Source: Alkalihalobacillus trypoxylicola
GTDB taxonomy: Bacteria > Bacillota > Bacilli > Bacillales > Bacillaceae_D
Length of the DNA: 64,000 bases
NCBI RefSeq assembly: GCF_001590785.1
Contig: NZ_LTAO01000012.1
Span: 248,001-312,000, forward strand
Reading direction: 5' to 3'
The notes under the pieces were generated by a model. That model had not been told where the DNA came from. It searched no databases and saw only the letters and a list, made by a program, of their open reading frames with translations. Positions 7,807-16,661 of this stretch are shown here, piece by piece. Each line of letters opens with the position of its first letter. The stretch's first letter is position 1. The position numbers and the translations under genes were made by a program.

Positions 7807-8079
7807 TTAGTTTACAGCGTCTTTAAGCTGTTTACCAGGCTTAAATGCTGGATTTTTAGTAGCAGCAATTTCGATTTCTTCACCAGTTTGTGGGTTACGT
7901 CCTTTACGAGCTGAACGCTCACGAACTTCAAAGCTACCAAAACCAACAAGTTGTACTTTTCCACCTTCAACTAAAGTAGTGGTAATGCTTTCGAATACAG
8001 CGTCAACTGCTTTTGAAGCATCCTTTTTAGAAAGTTCTGCTTGCTCAGATACTGCGTTAATTAAATCTGTTTTGTTCAT
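7807..8079 (-). CDS. hup: HU-family DNA-binding protein
   Basis: Histone-like dimeric DNA-bending protein, 90 residues. It has [10 protein letters not shown] at the N-terminus, the conserved [23 protein letters not shown] arm region and a C-terminal [14 protein letters not shown]. The ATG 8079 is 8 nt from GGGAG; an upstream TTG in frame is less likely. In B. subtilis the main HU gene (hbs) lies between spoIVA and folE. Here it sits between thiamine salvage and phospholipid genes, so it may be a second HU paralogue or a relocated copy. A possible leader attenuator precedes it. Confidence 0.95.
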   Translation of the reverse strand: MNKTDLINAVSEQAELSKKDASKAVDAVFESITTTLVEGGKVQLVGFGSFEVRERSARKGRNPQTGEEIEIAATKNPAFKPGKQLKDAVN

Positions 8080-8109
8080 CAAAAAAACTCCCTTTCATAC
8101 CATGTTTAG

Positions 8110-8140
8110 AAAAAACTTGTTTTCAAATCTTTGAAAACAA
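8110..8140 (-). terminator. candidate attenuator hairpin in the hup leader
   Basis: On the minus strand TTGTTTTCAAA (8140-8130) and TTTGAAAACAA (8127-8117) form a perfect 11-bp palindrome, followed directly by GTTTTTTC. It lies 31 nt upstream of the hup start. It looks like an intrinsic terminator placed in the 5' leader, although the stem is AT-rich. The remaining upstream DNA to 8367 holds no gene I can see. Confidence 0.45.
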
Positions 8141-8367
8141 AAGCTCATTCTGACTTTTTAGCAGCGTGCTTCATATCCAATAAAATCACCTGCACTTCAA
8201 ATTTACTCTTGAAGCCTAATACTGTCAAGCCTTTCGGAGGAAAATCATTCATAATAAGCCATTATTTTCACGATTTTTGATATTTGTTCAAGAACTTTAT
8301 AGAAAATCACACGGAAAAGTCACTAGTTATGTCGAATATTAACAATTCTATTGGAAATAAAAGCGCT

Positions 8368-8907
8368 TTACATTTTTTTGATTTTGAGAGGACTAATCAT
8401 GGAAAGGGCGAGAAATAAGCAAATGAACATAAACAAAAATTCAGGTAAAAAACCAACAAATAATGAAGTAAAAGTTAGGATACATCCAGCTAGTGTTATG
8501 GGAACACCTACAAAGTAACAAGTGGATTCACTTACATTGAATTTTGCTAATCTAATGGCTCCACAAATAATAAAAACAATTGCAAAAAATGCTCCTGCAA
8601 AGCCAAATTCAACGAGTACCGCTTCATGTATAAGGAGAGCGGGTGCAACACCGAATGATATAATATCACTTAATGAGTCCAATTGCTTTCCGATGTCAGA
8701 AGTTGCATTAAACTTTCTTGCAACGGCACCATCTAATCGGTCGAATACGGCAGCTATTGCAATAAACAGTAAAGCAAGTGTTAATTCACTTTGTATGGTA
8801 TAAAGGATTGCAAAAGCACCTAAAGTAAGATTTAATAGAGTCAAAACATTTGCAATTTGTCCTTTCAGTTTCTTACGTGTGTTATCTAAACGCTGTAAAA
8901 GAAACAT
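8368..8907 (-). CDS. pssA: CDP-diacylglycerol-serine O-phosphatidyltransferase
   Basis: Makes phosphatidylserine from CDP-diacylglycerol and serine at the membrane. Length 179, close to the 177 of B. subtilis PssA. The CDP-alcohol phosphotransferase signature is visible as DGAVAR, then G, then LDSLSD, with its Asp and Gly residues spaced normally. Hydrophobic helices fill the rest. AAGGAG with 8 nt to ATG 8907 fixes the start; an in-frame GTG at 8916 overlaps the ribosome site. The divergent psd gene performs the next step, so together they make phosphatidylethanolamine. Confidence 0.93.
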   Translation of the reverse strand: MFLLQRLDNTRKKLKGQIANVLTLLNLTLGAFAILYTIQSELTLALLFIAIAAVFDRLDGAVARKFNATSDIGKQLDSLSDIISFGVAPALLIHEAVLVEFGFAGAFFAIVFIICGAIRLAKFNVSESTCYFVGVPITLAGCILTFTSLFVGFLPEFLFMFICLFLALSMISPLKIKKM

Positions 8908-9090
8908 AGAATTCACTCCTTGCAGAATAATAAATAAATTTTAAAATAAACGAAGTTCAAGAACGTAGTATGAGTGATCTGATTCATTACTATTATTAAA
9001 GTAATATCTTATCACATCATTGATGATACGACTACAAAAAGGACCTTGTTTGTTGAAATAAATTACGACAGTAAGTCGAAAGGAGAAGCT

Positions 9091-9867
9091 ATGAAACAAA
9101 GAATCTATAGAGCATTTGTCGAATTAAGCAATAATCCATTTCAAACAAAGCTTCTAAAAAAGTTTGCTCAATCAAAGCTAAGTAAACCGATGATTCCTTC
9201 TTTTTATAAAACTTTTCAGATTAATTTGGAAGAAGCAGAAAAAAATATAGGGGAGTATAAAAGCTTACATGAGTTTTTTATTAGAAGGTTAAAGAGGGAA
9301 GTGCGACCCATTAACCAACAGCTTACAATGGTCGTTAGCCCAGTCGATGCGAAAGTAGCTGCTTTTGGTGAAATAGACCAAGAGCAGAATTTTTACGTAA
9401 AAGAGCAATACTATTCTTTAAATGAATTACTCGGAAGCAAACAAAAAGCAGAGGAGTTTCAAAGGGGATCTTTTCTTATCCTTTATTTAAGCCCTCGAGA
9501 CTATCATCGTATTCATAGCCCTCTTGACGCTACAATTAACCAACAACAAACATTAGGGGGGAATTCCTATCCCGTTAATGATGCAGGCTTAAAATACGGT
9601 AAACGGCCTTTATCACGAAATTATAGGGTTATTACAGAGCTAGAGGATGATGGTAGAAAGTGCTTAGTCATAAAAGTAGGAGCTATGAATATTAATACAA
9701 TCGAAGTCACTCATTCTGAACAACATATAAAAAGAGGAGAAGAGCTTGGTTATTTCTCTTTTGGATCAACAGTAATTCTTTTGTTTGAAGAGAATTTTGT
9801 TACATTTGATGATATTAAGGTGAACCAATCCATTCAAATGGGACAACCAATTGCTGTTAAAAAATAA
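9091..9867 (+). CDS. psd: phosphatidylserine decarboxylase proenzyme
   Basis: Pyruvoyl-dependent enzyme that decarboxylates phosphatidylserine to phosphatidylethanolamine. Length 258. The self-cleavage site is the FGST motif, with Ser226 becoming the pyruvoyl group of a 33-residue alpha chain. The conserved SPRDYHRIHSP segment supplies the catalytic His and AFGEID lies near the substrate pocket. Start ATG 9091 has AAAGGAGAAG upstream; an earlier in-frame TTG at 9046 has no clear site. Transcribed away from pssA, whereas B. subtilis has the two co-oriented. Confidence 0.95.
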   Translation: MKQRIYRAFVELSNNPFQTKLLKKFAQSKLSKPMIPSFYKTFQINLEEAEKNIGEYKSLHEFFIRRLKREVRPINQQLTMVVSPVDAKVAAFGEIDQEQNFYVKEQYYSLNELLGSKQKAEEFQRGSFLILYLSPRDYHRIHSPLDATINQQQTLGGNSYPVNDAGLKYGKRPLSRNYRVITELEDDGRKCLVIKVGAMNINTIEVTHSEQHIKRGEELGYFSFGSTVILLFEENFVTFDDIKVNQSIQMGQPIAVKK

Positions 9868-9909
9868 AAAAACGTCGCTTAAGCCTCTGGCTTTTGGCGA
9901 CGTTTTTTT
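9866..9909. terminator. bidirectional terminator between psd and the mrp operon
   Basis: Arms AAAAACGTCGC and GCGACGTTTTT flank an inner AAGCC-TCT-GGCTT hairpin, with A and T runs on both outer sides. It can end psd on the plus strand and mrpG on the minus strand. Confidence 0.85.
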
Positions 9910-9910
9910 G

Positions 9911-10366
9911 TTAAAGCTCACGATTACTATTTTCTTCACGTTTACGATCAGCTAATGCTTTGAGCTTTTCACCTTCTGCTCCCTTTTTTCTTTCTAGCTG
10001 CTTTAAATAACGTTCTTTACGCTTTTCAAGAACTTCCTTTAAGTCATCTCTAACGGCATTTTCCCACTGAGGTATACCGGAAAAATACGCAGCACGACTA
10101 ATTAAATGCCCAGCCACTGGAGATGAAATAAAGACAAAAATAATTCCTAATATAATGCGAGCGTCGAACCCATAAACAGGATAGAAGAAAATTAACGTTG
10201 CAATTAAAATGAGTAATACTCCTAATGTAGCACTTTTACTAGCTGCATGAGCACGAGTATAAGTATCTGGAAGACGAATTAACCCGATCATTGTAATAAA
10301 TGAAATTAAAGCACCTATGACAACAAAAATTCCAACGGCTACATCAATGATTACGTTTCCGTTCAA
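9911..10366 (-). CDS. mrpG: Na+/H+ antiporter subunit MrpG
   Basis: Last subunit of the Mrp (Mnh) cation/proton antiporter. The N-terminal 95 residues hold three membrane helices and the family segment LIRLPDTYTRAHAASKSATLG. A TTG start at 10366 has AAAGGGGTG 6-7 nt upstream and overlaps the mrpF end by 23 nt; the next upstream start has no site. At 151 residues it is longer than typical MrpG (about 120). The extra C-terminus is a highly charged Lys/Glu/Arg-rich cytoplasmic tail, probably helical. Membrane complex with MrpA-F. Confidence 0.9.
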   Translation of the reverse strand: MNGNVIIDVAVGIFVVIGALISFITMIGLIRLPDTYTRAHAASKSATLGVLLILIATLIFFYPVYGFDARIILGIIFVFISSPVAGHLISRAAYFSGIPQWENAVRDDLKEVLEKRKERYLKQLERKKGAEGEKLKALADRKREENSNREL

Positions 10367-10643
10367 GAACAACACCCCTTTCAATAAACTTTGCAAAAGA
10401 GACGGTTCCTATAAAAGCTAAAGCACCGACAAGTAAAATAACCGTTAAAAATGCGGATGTTCTTAAAATCATACAAGTTAAGGCAGTTAAAGAAATTAAA
10501 TTAATCCCTATTGTATCAAGAGCCATTAATCGATCAGCAGGAGAAGGTCCTTTTATAATTCGATATATTCCTCCTACTAATCCTAGTGAAATGACCGCTG
10601 CACCAAAGTACAGAAAATAGTCCAAGGTTGATTGAATAATCAT
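10344..10643 (-). CDS. mrpF: Na+/H+ antiporter subunit MrpF
   Basis: Small three-helix membrane subunit, 99 residues. It contains the family stretch RIIKGPSPADRLMALDTIG between helices 1 and 2, with conserved Pro, Asp and Arg. The start ATG at 10643 follows TTGGAGGTG and overlaps the mrpE stop by 4 nt (ATGA). MrpF is needed for assembly and activity of the hetero-oligomeric antiporter. Confidence 0.92.
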   Translation of the reverse strand: MIIQSTLDYFLYFGAAVISLGLVGGIYRIIKGPSPADRLMALDTIGINLISLTALTCMILRTSAFLTVILLVGALAFIGTVSFAKFIERGVVLERKRNH

Positions 10644-11122
10644 GTTCGGCTCACCTCCAAAATAACTTTTTGGAAGGATTCTTCAATATGATGGATACTG
10701 CTTTCAATATCATCAATATTCATTGAATGAATATACATTTTTTGTTTATCATGTGAAACATCAATAACGACAGTCCCTGGTGTTAATGAGATTAATAATG
10801 ATAATAATGTAAGCTCCCAATCGGAGTTATAAGAAACGTGTAACGTAAAAATACCTGGTTTAATATCTAATTTTGGTTTTAAAATGAGTCTCATAACACT
10901 GTAATTGGAGATGATAAGCTCCCGAATAAATACAAATAGTAAATGAACCACTCCATACACTCGGATAATGTACAACCTTGATGGGAAAATTCTTCTCATC
11001 AAGAATAGAATGATGAATCCGACAATATATCCAATAATGAAGGTCGGTAAATCATAGGTGTTATACAAGAACATCCAAGCGATAGCAAGAGCGAAGTTTA
11101 TGAGTAACTGAAAGGACATCAT
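10640..11122 (-). CDS. mrpE: Na+/H+ antiporter subunit MrpE
   Basis: Subunit of 160 residues with N-terminal membrane helices and a cytoplasmic C-terminal domain. Recognisable blocks are SLTPGTVVIDVS near residue 113 and the following MYIHSMNI. Tandem ATG codons occur at 11122 and 11119; AAAGGAG lies 10 nt before the first. It starts 7 nt after the mrpD stop and overlaps mrpF by 4 nt. MrpE supports high antiport activity in Bacillus homologues. Confidence 0.92.
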   Translation of the reverse strand: MMSFQLLINFALAIAWMFLYNTYDLPTFIIGYIVGFIILFLMRRIFPSRLYIIRVYGVVHLLFVFIRELIISNYSVMRLILKPKLDIKPGIFTLHVSYNSDWELTLLSLLISLTPGTVVIDVSHDKQKMYIHSMNIDDIESSIHHIEESFQKVILEVSRT

Positions 11123-11129
11123 AATTTAC

Positions 11130-12614
11130 CTACTCCTTTAATACGGCTTCTATATAGAGCTCTGGATTTAGCAATGTTTCGGTAGCATCAGAAATGTACG
11201 GTACGATTGCTTCTGCTCCCATTCCCATGATAAAGGTTAAGAAAAGCAAAATCATACTAGGATAAAGAAGTCCTTTAATACTTACCTTTTCGTTCATGGT
11301 TTCATAATTTTCTTCTCCAAGAATCACATTAAAGAAGATTCTCATTACTGAATATAAAATTAATAAACTAGCTAGTATTAATATGATTACGGAGAAATAC
11401 TGTCCAGCCTCAAAGCCACCTTGAATAAGAAATAGCTTTCCGAAAAAACCACTAAAAGGTGGAACTCCCGCTAAAGATAAGCAAGCTACTAGAAAGGACC
11501 ATCCAACAAGCGGATGCTTTTTAATAAGGCCACTTGCTTTATGCATCGAGGATGTTTTCGTAATGATAATCATTGCCCCAACCAATAAGAATAGGGCAGC
11601 TTTTATAAGCATGTCATGAAGCAGATAGAACGTTGCTCCAAAAATCCCTGCTTCATTAAAAGAGGAGATACCGAAAATGATAAAACCTACTCCAGCAACT
11701 ACATTATATACTAAAACTTTTTGTAAATCTGTATAAGCGACTGCACCGATGACCCCTACAATCATTGTTAGGACTGCAAGTACCTCTAGGGTAAGATGCG
11801 TTATTTGCGGCTCGTGATAAAAAACAATCGTAAATATTCTAAAGATGGCGTAAATACCAACCTTTGTTAGTAAGCCTGCAAAGAGTGCTGTTATGACAGG
11901 CGGCGGGGCTGCATATGAGCCTGGAAGCCAGAAGAACAGTGGGAAGATAGCTGCTTTCATCCCGAATACAATTAAGAATAAAAAGGCGATAACTGTTAAA
12001 ATACCAGGCTGTCCAACCTCTGCAACACGAGAAGATAAATCAGCAATATTCAAAGTGCCTGTAACGGAATATAGAAGAGCTATAGCCATTACGAAAAAGG
12101 CAGATGAAATAACATTAATTAATACATATTTAATCGACTCTCTAAGTTGTGCCTTTGAACCACCAAGTGTAATTAAGCCATATGAAGACATTAATAGAAC
12201 CTCAAAGAAAACAAACATATTAAAGATGTCCCCAGTAAGGAAGGCCCCGATTACACCAGTCATTAGAAAGTAAACGAGTGGATAGAAATAAAATTTTGTT
12301 CTAATTTCATCAATTCCGCGAATGGAGAATAGTAAACAGACTAATACAACGATACTCGTAAAAAGAACAAGTAAGGCTGAAAGTGAGTCAGCCACTAAGG
12401 CGATACCAAATGGAGGCACCCAGCCACCAAGATTATAGGAGTACACACCATTTTGTAAAACGTCGTAGGCAAGTAATCCACTTACAATGACAACCGCGAT
12501 TCCGGCAATAATACTAATAATTCTTTCAACAGTGACGCTCTTTCTAATAAAAAGAAGAATGACAGCCGTGAAAAAAGGGATGAGAATAGGCAAAATTATT
12601 AAGTTAGTCATCAT
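11130..12614 (-). CDS. mrpD: Na+/H+ antiporter subunit MrpD
   Basis: Large membrane subunit related to complex I NuoM/NuoN, 494 residues with about 14 predicted helices. FFEVLLMSSYGLITLGG carries the conserved Glu of the proton path. A Lys and two His residues near KAAIFPLFFWLPGSYAAPP and in YLLHDMLIKAALF are also family features. The start is chosen at ATG 12614, 8 nt from GAGGGG; a TTG one codon upstream and an ATG one codon downstream are alternatives. It overlaps mrpC by 11 nt. Confidence 0.95.
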   Translation of the reverse strand: MMTNLIILPILIPFFTAVILLFIRKSVTVERIISIIAGIAVVIVSGLLAYDVLQNGVYSYNLGGWVPPFGIALVADSLSALLVLFTSIVVLVCLLFSIRGIDEIRTKFYFYPLVYFLMTGVIGAFLTGDIFNMFVFFEVLLMSSYGLITLGGSKAQLRESIKYVLINVISSAFFVMAIALLYSVTGTLNIADLSSRVAEVGQPGILTVIAFLFLIVFGMKAAIFPLFFWLPGSYAAPPPVITALFAGLLTKVGIYAIFRIFTIVFYHEPQITHLTLEVLAVLTMIVGVIGAVAYTDLQKVLVYNVVAGVGFIIFGISSFNEAGIFGATFYLLHDMLIKAALFLLVGAMIIITKTSSMHKASGLIKKHPLVGWSFLVACLSLAGVPPFSGFFGKLFLIQGGFEAGQYFSVIILILASLLILYSVMRIFFNVILGEENYETMNEKVSIKGLLYPSMILLFLTFIMGMGAEAIVPYISDATETLLNPELYIEAVLKE

Positions 12615-12945
12615 CAATCATTCCCCTCAATTTTTCCATGTCATCTGTTCCATGTACTTTGTAGGTTCTATAAGCTAGAACTAATAGAAAAGATGTTACA
12701 CCAAAGCTAATAACGATAGCAGTTAAAATTAATGCCTGCGGTAATGGGTCCGTATAGGCCGCTTCCTCATAACCAAGTAGAGGTGCGGCACCTAGCTTTA
12801 AGCCGCCCATTGTTAACAAAAGCATGTGAACGCCATGACTTAAGACGGCTGTTCCAATAATAATTTTCGTCATATTTTTTGAAAGAATCAAATAGGTGCC
12901 AATTGTAAAGAGGATACCACTTAGGATGGAGATAATAATTTCCAT
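12604..12945 (-). CDS. mrpC: Na+/H+ antiporter subunit MrpC
   Basis: NuoK-like subunit of 113 residues with three helices. The segment PLPQALILTAIVISFGVTSF is typical of MrpC/MnhC and includes the TAIVI motif. Start ATG 12945 has GGGGAGGAAC upstream and overlaps the mrpB stop by one base (TAATG). It lies between MrpA and MrpD in the assembled antiporter. Confidence 0.93.
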   Translation of the reverse strand: MEIIISILSGILFTIGTYLILSKNMTKIIIGTAVLSHGVHMLLLTMGGLKLGAAPLLGYEEAAYTDPLPQALILTAIVISFGVTSFLLVLAYRTYKVHGTDDMEKLRGMIDDD

Positions 12946-13367
12946 TAATGTTCCTCCCCTATTGTAAAGATTATTGATAAAACAACAGCAATAACTACAA
13001 GGTAAACACCAATATCAAAAAGTAAGGCTGTTGCTAACTCTGTATTTCCTAATAAAGGTAAATCAAAATAGTCAAAAGTTTGCCATAAGAAATTTTCGCC
13101 AAAAATCATCGAGCCTACTCCCGATAAACCGGCAATGAGAAGGCCTGTTGCCATAATATATTTATAGTCAACTGGAATCATTTTTCTAACCGTTTCAATG
13201 TCAAAAGCAACACTTATTAATATAAAAGCACAGGCCGTTGTTAATGCCCCTATAAATCCTCCACCAGGATTATGATGTCCTGCTAAGAAGACGTAAAAGG
13301 AAAATATAACAATGATAAACGATAAACATTTCGTAATGGTTTGAAGAATAACGTCATTAGGATGCAT
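12945..13367 (-). CDS. mrpB: Na+/H+ antiporter subunit MrpB
   Basis: Membrane subunit of 140 residues and four helices, homologous to the C-terminal MrpB-like domain. The family motif HHNPGGGFIGAL is present, with TELATALLFDIGVYLVVIA later. It starts directly after the mrpA stop codon, with GGAGGG sequence inside the end of mrpA as ribosome site. It joins MrpA through MrpG in one complex. Confidence 0.93.
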   Translation of the reverse strand: MHPNDVILQTITKCLSFIIVIFSFYVFLAGHHNPGGGFIGALTTACAFILISVAFDIETVRKMIPVDYKYIMATGLLIAGLSGVGSMIFGENFLWQTFDYFDLPLLGNTELATALLFDIGVYLVVIAVVLSIIFTIGEEH

Positions 13368-15773
13368 TTACAAACCCTCCTTTTCTTCCACTTTCCCTTT
13401 AATCATGGCGTAAATCCCTATAGCAGCGATCACAAGCACAACGATTTCAAAGAAAGTATCAAACCCACGAAAATCTACTAGAATGACGTTTACCATGTTC
13501 TTACCACCAGCTTCGTCATAGCTGGCATTAACGAAAAACTCGGTAAGTGGCTCAAATAATTTATTGTTATGTGAAGATATTGCGAGTAGGGTGACAACAA
13601 GACCCACTCCACTTGCAACAATTGCATTTACAATTTTTGAAGGCTTTGAATCCTTCGTCTCTTTGTATAGAGGTAAATGGTAAAAGCAAAGTAAAAATAA
13701 AACGGTCGAAACAGTCTCGATTACGAGCTGGGTCAAAGCTAAATCAGGTGCTCTAAATAAAACGAAGAATATAGCCATTCCAAACCCTAAACTACCTAAG
13801 CCTGCTAATGCAGTTAATCTCGTTCGAGCTAATGCTACCGTAATAGCTCCAGCAATCATGACGACGACTAAAGTAATTTCATGAATAGAAATTTCTGCTG
13901 TCCTTTCAGGGACTAAGTCAATAACGTTAAGTCTGACCATCATAAATCCTAAAAATAGAACCATAAAGCTAAAGATATAGATTAAATATCGGCGGAAGCT
14001 TTCTGTCATATAAGCGTCTGTAAACTTCTTACCGCCTGATGAAAGGGTAAATAAAGCTCCGTCATAAAATCGGTTAAATGGATCGCGCTCACGTTTATAA
14101 ATAGATAATTGAATCCATTTTTTCATCAACGCATATAAAATGACCCCTAGAATGACTACGCCGAATGTCATAAACAATTCCGTATTAAATCCATGCCACA
14201 TGTAAATATCAACACCAATTTCCCCGGCAGTTAAATAAGGTAGGACCGATGCGACCGCTGGCTCAATGAGAGATTTAGACAGGATGTTTGGAAAGAGTCC
14301 AAATATAACGACTAGTGATACTAAAACAACAGGACTAATTAGCATGCCAATTGGTGCTTCATGAACAACCTTTTTAAAATTAGTCGGCTCAAATTTTCCA
14401 CTGAAGGTCTGGAAAAAAAGAATACAACAATATAAAAAAGTAAAAACACTGGCAACCCAAGCAATTACTGGGAAGGCAAGACCAAACGTTTCCATGTTGA
14501 AGATTCCAAACTCTGTAGCATTTACAACAGCTGTAAAGAACATTTCTTTACTTAGGAATCCATTAAAAGGAGGTAACCCGGCCATCGCAGCAGTTCCAAT
14601 TAAGGTGATGGTAAATGTGACTGGCATGATGGTCATCAAACCACCAAGCTGACGAATATCACGAGTGCCTGTTTCATGGTCAACAATTCCAGCAGCCATG
14701 AACAAACTTCCTTTAAAAGTGGCATGATTTATCAGATGGAAAATAGCGGCAACAATAGCTGTATAGTACAAGCTATTTGCTTGACCGTCATTAAAGTATA
14801 GTGCAGCTGATCCTAAACCGAGTAAAGACATAATCAAACCAAGCTGACTAATTGTGGAAAAGGCTAAAATTCCTTTAAGATCCTTTTGACGAACTGCTGA
14901 AAGGGAGCCCCACAATAAAGTGGCCATTCCAAATAAAGAAAGTATCCAAAACCATGTTTCTGATCCTCCAAAAACAGGTGTAAATCTAGCTACTAAATAT
15001 ATTCCCGCCTTAACCATAGTAGCGGAGTGTAGATAAGCGCTAATAGGGGTAGGTGCTTCCATCGCATCAGGTAACCAAATGTGGAATGGAAACTGAGCTG
15101 ATTTAGTAAAAGCACCTATAATAATGAAGAGCATAGCCGGAATAAATAGCTCATGACTTGATATGATATCAGCTTGAGAAATTATTTCGCGTATGCTAAA
15201 AGTATTGGTCATGATATAAAGTAGAATAATACCCGCAAGCATCATGAACCCACCAAAAACGGTAATGAGCATAGATTTTTGTGCACCATAACGAGATTTT
15301 TCTCGCGTTGACCAGTAGCTGATTAGAAGTGCTGATGCTAAACTAGTGAGTTCCCAAAAAGCGTAAAGAACAATTAAATTATCTGAGAGAACAACGCCAA
15401 GCATTGCACCCATAAACATTAACAAATAGACATAGAAATTATTTAGTTGTTCCTTCGTTTTTGATAAGTAAAAGATAGAATAAAGGACTACGAGTGCCCC
15501 AATTCCACTTATCAGTAATGCAAACAATAAACCTAGTCCGTCTAAATAAACATTAAAATGAATCCCAAGTGAAGGAATCCATGGAATAGAGTGTTCAATT
15601 ACTTCGCCACTTGAGGTTGTAGGAATAAAACTCAAGAAGTAAACAAATAACACTGTAGGTAATGCTAATACAAACCAACCAGTATGTATTGAACGTGCAT
15701 ACTTATAGATAAATGGAATAATGATGGCTAACAATAGGGGTGAAATCGTAGCCCAGTGTAAAGCGTTAATCAC
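13368..15773 (-). CDS. mrpA: Na+/H+ antiporter subunit MrpA
   Basis: Largest subunit, 801 residues and about 20 membrane helices. The first two thirds resemble complex I NuoL, with FWELTSLASALLISYW carrying the essential Glu, KSAQFPFHIWLPDAMEAPTP and LINHATFKGSLFM. The last 170 residues resemble NuoJ plus an MrpB-like part, with FRAPDLALTQLVIETVS. The first codon is GTG 15773 behind AAGGAGGT; an ATG two bases upstream would stop at once. It heads mrpABCDEFG. The system exports Na+ in exchange for protons, for alkaline pH or salt tolerance. Confidence 0.96.
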   Translation of the reverse strand: MINALHWATISPLLLAIIIPFIYKYARSIHTGWFVLALPTVLFVYFLSFIPTTSSGEVIEHSIPWIPSLGIHFNVYLDGLGLLFALLISGIGALVVLYSIFYLSKTKEQLNNFYVYLLMFMGAMLGVVLSDNLIVLYAFWELTSLASALLISYWSTREKSRYGAQKSMLITVFGGFMMLAGIILLYIMTNTFSIREIISQADIISSHELFIPAMLFIIIGAFTKSAQFPFHIWLPDAMEAPTPISAYLHSATMVKAGIYLVARFTPVFGGSETWFWILSLFGMATLLWGSLSAVRQKDLKGILAFSTISQLGLIMSLLGLGSAALYFNDGQANSLYYTAIVAAIFHLINHATFKGSLFMAAGIVDHETGTRDIRQLGGLMTIMPVTFTITLIGTAAMAGLPPFNGFLSKEMFFTAVVNATEFGIFNMETFGLAFPVIAWVASVFTFLYCCILFFQTFSGKFEPTNFKKVVHEAPIGMLISPVVLVSLVVIFGLFPNILSKSLIEPAVASVLPYLTAGEIGVDIYMWHGFNTELFMTFGVVILGVILYALMKKWIQLSIYKRERDPFNRFYDGALFTLSSGGKKFTDAYMTESFRRYLIYIFSFMVLFLGFMMVRLNVIDLVPERTAEISIHEITLVVVMIAGAITVALARTRLTALAGLGSLGFGMAIFFVLFRAPDLALTQLVIETVSTVLFLLCFYHLPLYKETKDSKPSKIVNAIVASGVGLVVTLLAISSHNNKLFEPLTEFFVNASYDEAGGKNMVNVILVDFRGFDTFFEIVVLVIAAIGIYAMIKGKVEEKEGL

Positions 15774-16102
15774 ATATATACCTCCTTAATTAAAGTAAAT
15801 TCTAATTGGGCTCTTGTTTTAAACTCCCTTTAATTTTTGCGAATTCTTTTTCGCGCTATTTAAAAGTATAACCTAATTTGTATAAAGACGCATTAAACAT
15901 GCATTTAGTGTTTACATGAAATGGCCTTTTTATTTCATTTTTACTAAAAAGTTAGTAGCTAGAATTCTTCTGAATATGACAAGCCTTGAAACTCGTTCAC
16001 CCCTTTCTGTTTGTAAGCGCTTAAGGGGTCAAATGTGTATATTTATTGACGTTTTTGGAGAGGGTATAGAAAATAAGTCATATAAGGAAGGGTAGAGATT
16101 CT
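15774..16102. other. gap upstream of mrp, with cre-like palindrome
   Basis: Divergent intergenic region of 329 bp. It must hold the mrp promoter (a TATACT hexamer lies at 15870-15865 on the minus strand) and that of the small plus-strand gene. TGTAAGCGCTTAAG at 16012-16025 is close to the CcpA cre consensus TGWAARCGYTWNCW, failing only in the last two positions. It also lies in a stem ACCCCTT/AAGGGGT. Weak evidence; no gene seen. Confidence 0.35.
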
Positions 16103-16369
16103 ATGTCGAATCGAAAAAAACTACTCATTAGTTTTTTTTTGTTTCTATTTCTTTTTATCGGTGCATGGATTATAAATGATAATAGCCGTTATGAAGAATT
16201 TCAAAACGGTGGAGGAACATTCCAGCCACTTGAAGAGCATAAAAAAAATCGGAACCAACCATCTGGACGCTTTGAGCCAAGGGAGTATATTCGTATTTAC
16301 CCTAATTCAGGAGAAAAAAAAGAAGAGCGTCGTTTAGAAAACGATACTCTTCATAATACTAATGATTAA
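16103..16369 (+). CDS. small single-span membrane protein of unknown function
   Basis: I do not recognise this 88-residue protein. A Lys-rich start (MSNRKKLL) is followed by one hydrophobic segment at residues 6-24, with WIINDNSRY after it. It is therefore either a membrane-anchored or an exported protein with the remainder outside. The tail is hydrophilic, rich in Glu, Asn, Lys and Arg, with GGGTFQPLEEHKKN and RFEPREYIRIYP. ATG 16103 has AAGGAAGGG upstream. It stands alone between mrp and sda, downstream of a cre-like site. Codon use looks like the neighbours. Confidence 0.6.
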   Translation: MSNRKKLLISFFLFLFLFIGAWIINDNSRYEEFQNGGGTFQPLEEHKKNRNQPSGRFEPREYIRIYPNSGEKKEERRLENDTLHNTND

Positions 16370-16520
16370 GGCTTGTAAAAATTCAAATATATAAGCTAAG
16401 TTTTAATAAATGTCATATTTACTATCCCTTTTATAATTCTTTAATCATTTAGAGAGAGCCGTTACGAGCTACTCTCTTATTTTACATTCAATCCCTTAAA
16501 CCGCAACATGTTCCTTGAAC

Positions 16521-16661
16521 TTAAGAGCTTAATCTTATTTTATCATGTAACGAACGTTTGTGAATTTCGCTTTTAATTAATTCAATAAAGTCAGGATTAA
16601 GCTCCAATTCAACTGCTTTATAAAACGTTTCTATCAATAGTTCATCTGAAAGGTTTTGCAT
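16521..16661 (-). CDS. sda: sporulation checkpoint protein Sda
   Basis: Small helical-hairpin inhibitor of histidine kinase KinA; it blocks entry into sporulation when replication is disturbed. The 46 residues begin [16 protein letters not shown], continue with [17 protein letters not shown] and end in SS, matching B. subtilis Sda along its whole length. The ATG at 16661 is the only in-frame start after the TAG at 16676-16674. The gene is divergent from yqeG, as in B. subtilis, with DnaA boxes between. The leader contains a separated strong ribosome site (next entry). Confidence 0.95.
   Translation of the reverse strand: MQNLSDELLIETFYKAVELELNPDFIELIKSEIHKRSLHDKIRLSS

Noticed and set aside
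9911-15773. Possible respiratory complex I fragment
   Set aside because: NuoL-, NuoK- and NuoM-like proteins here occur with MrpB, E, F and G in the exact Mrp order, so it is the antiporter.
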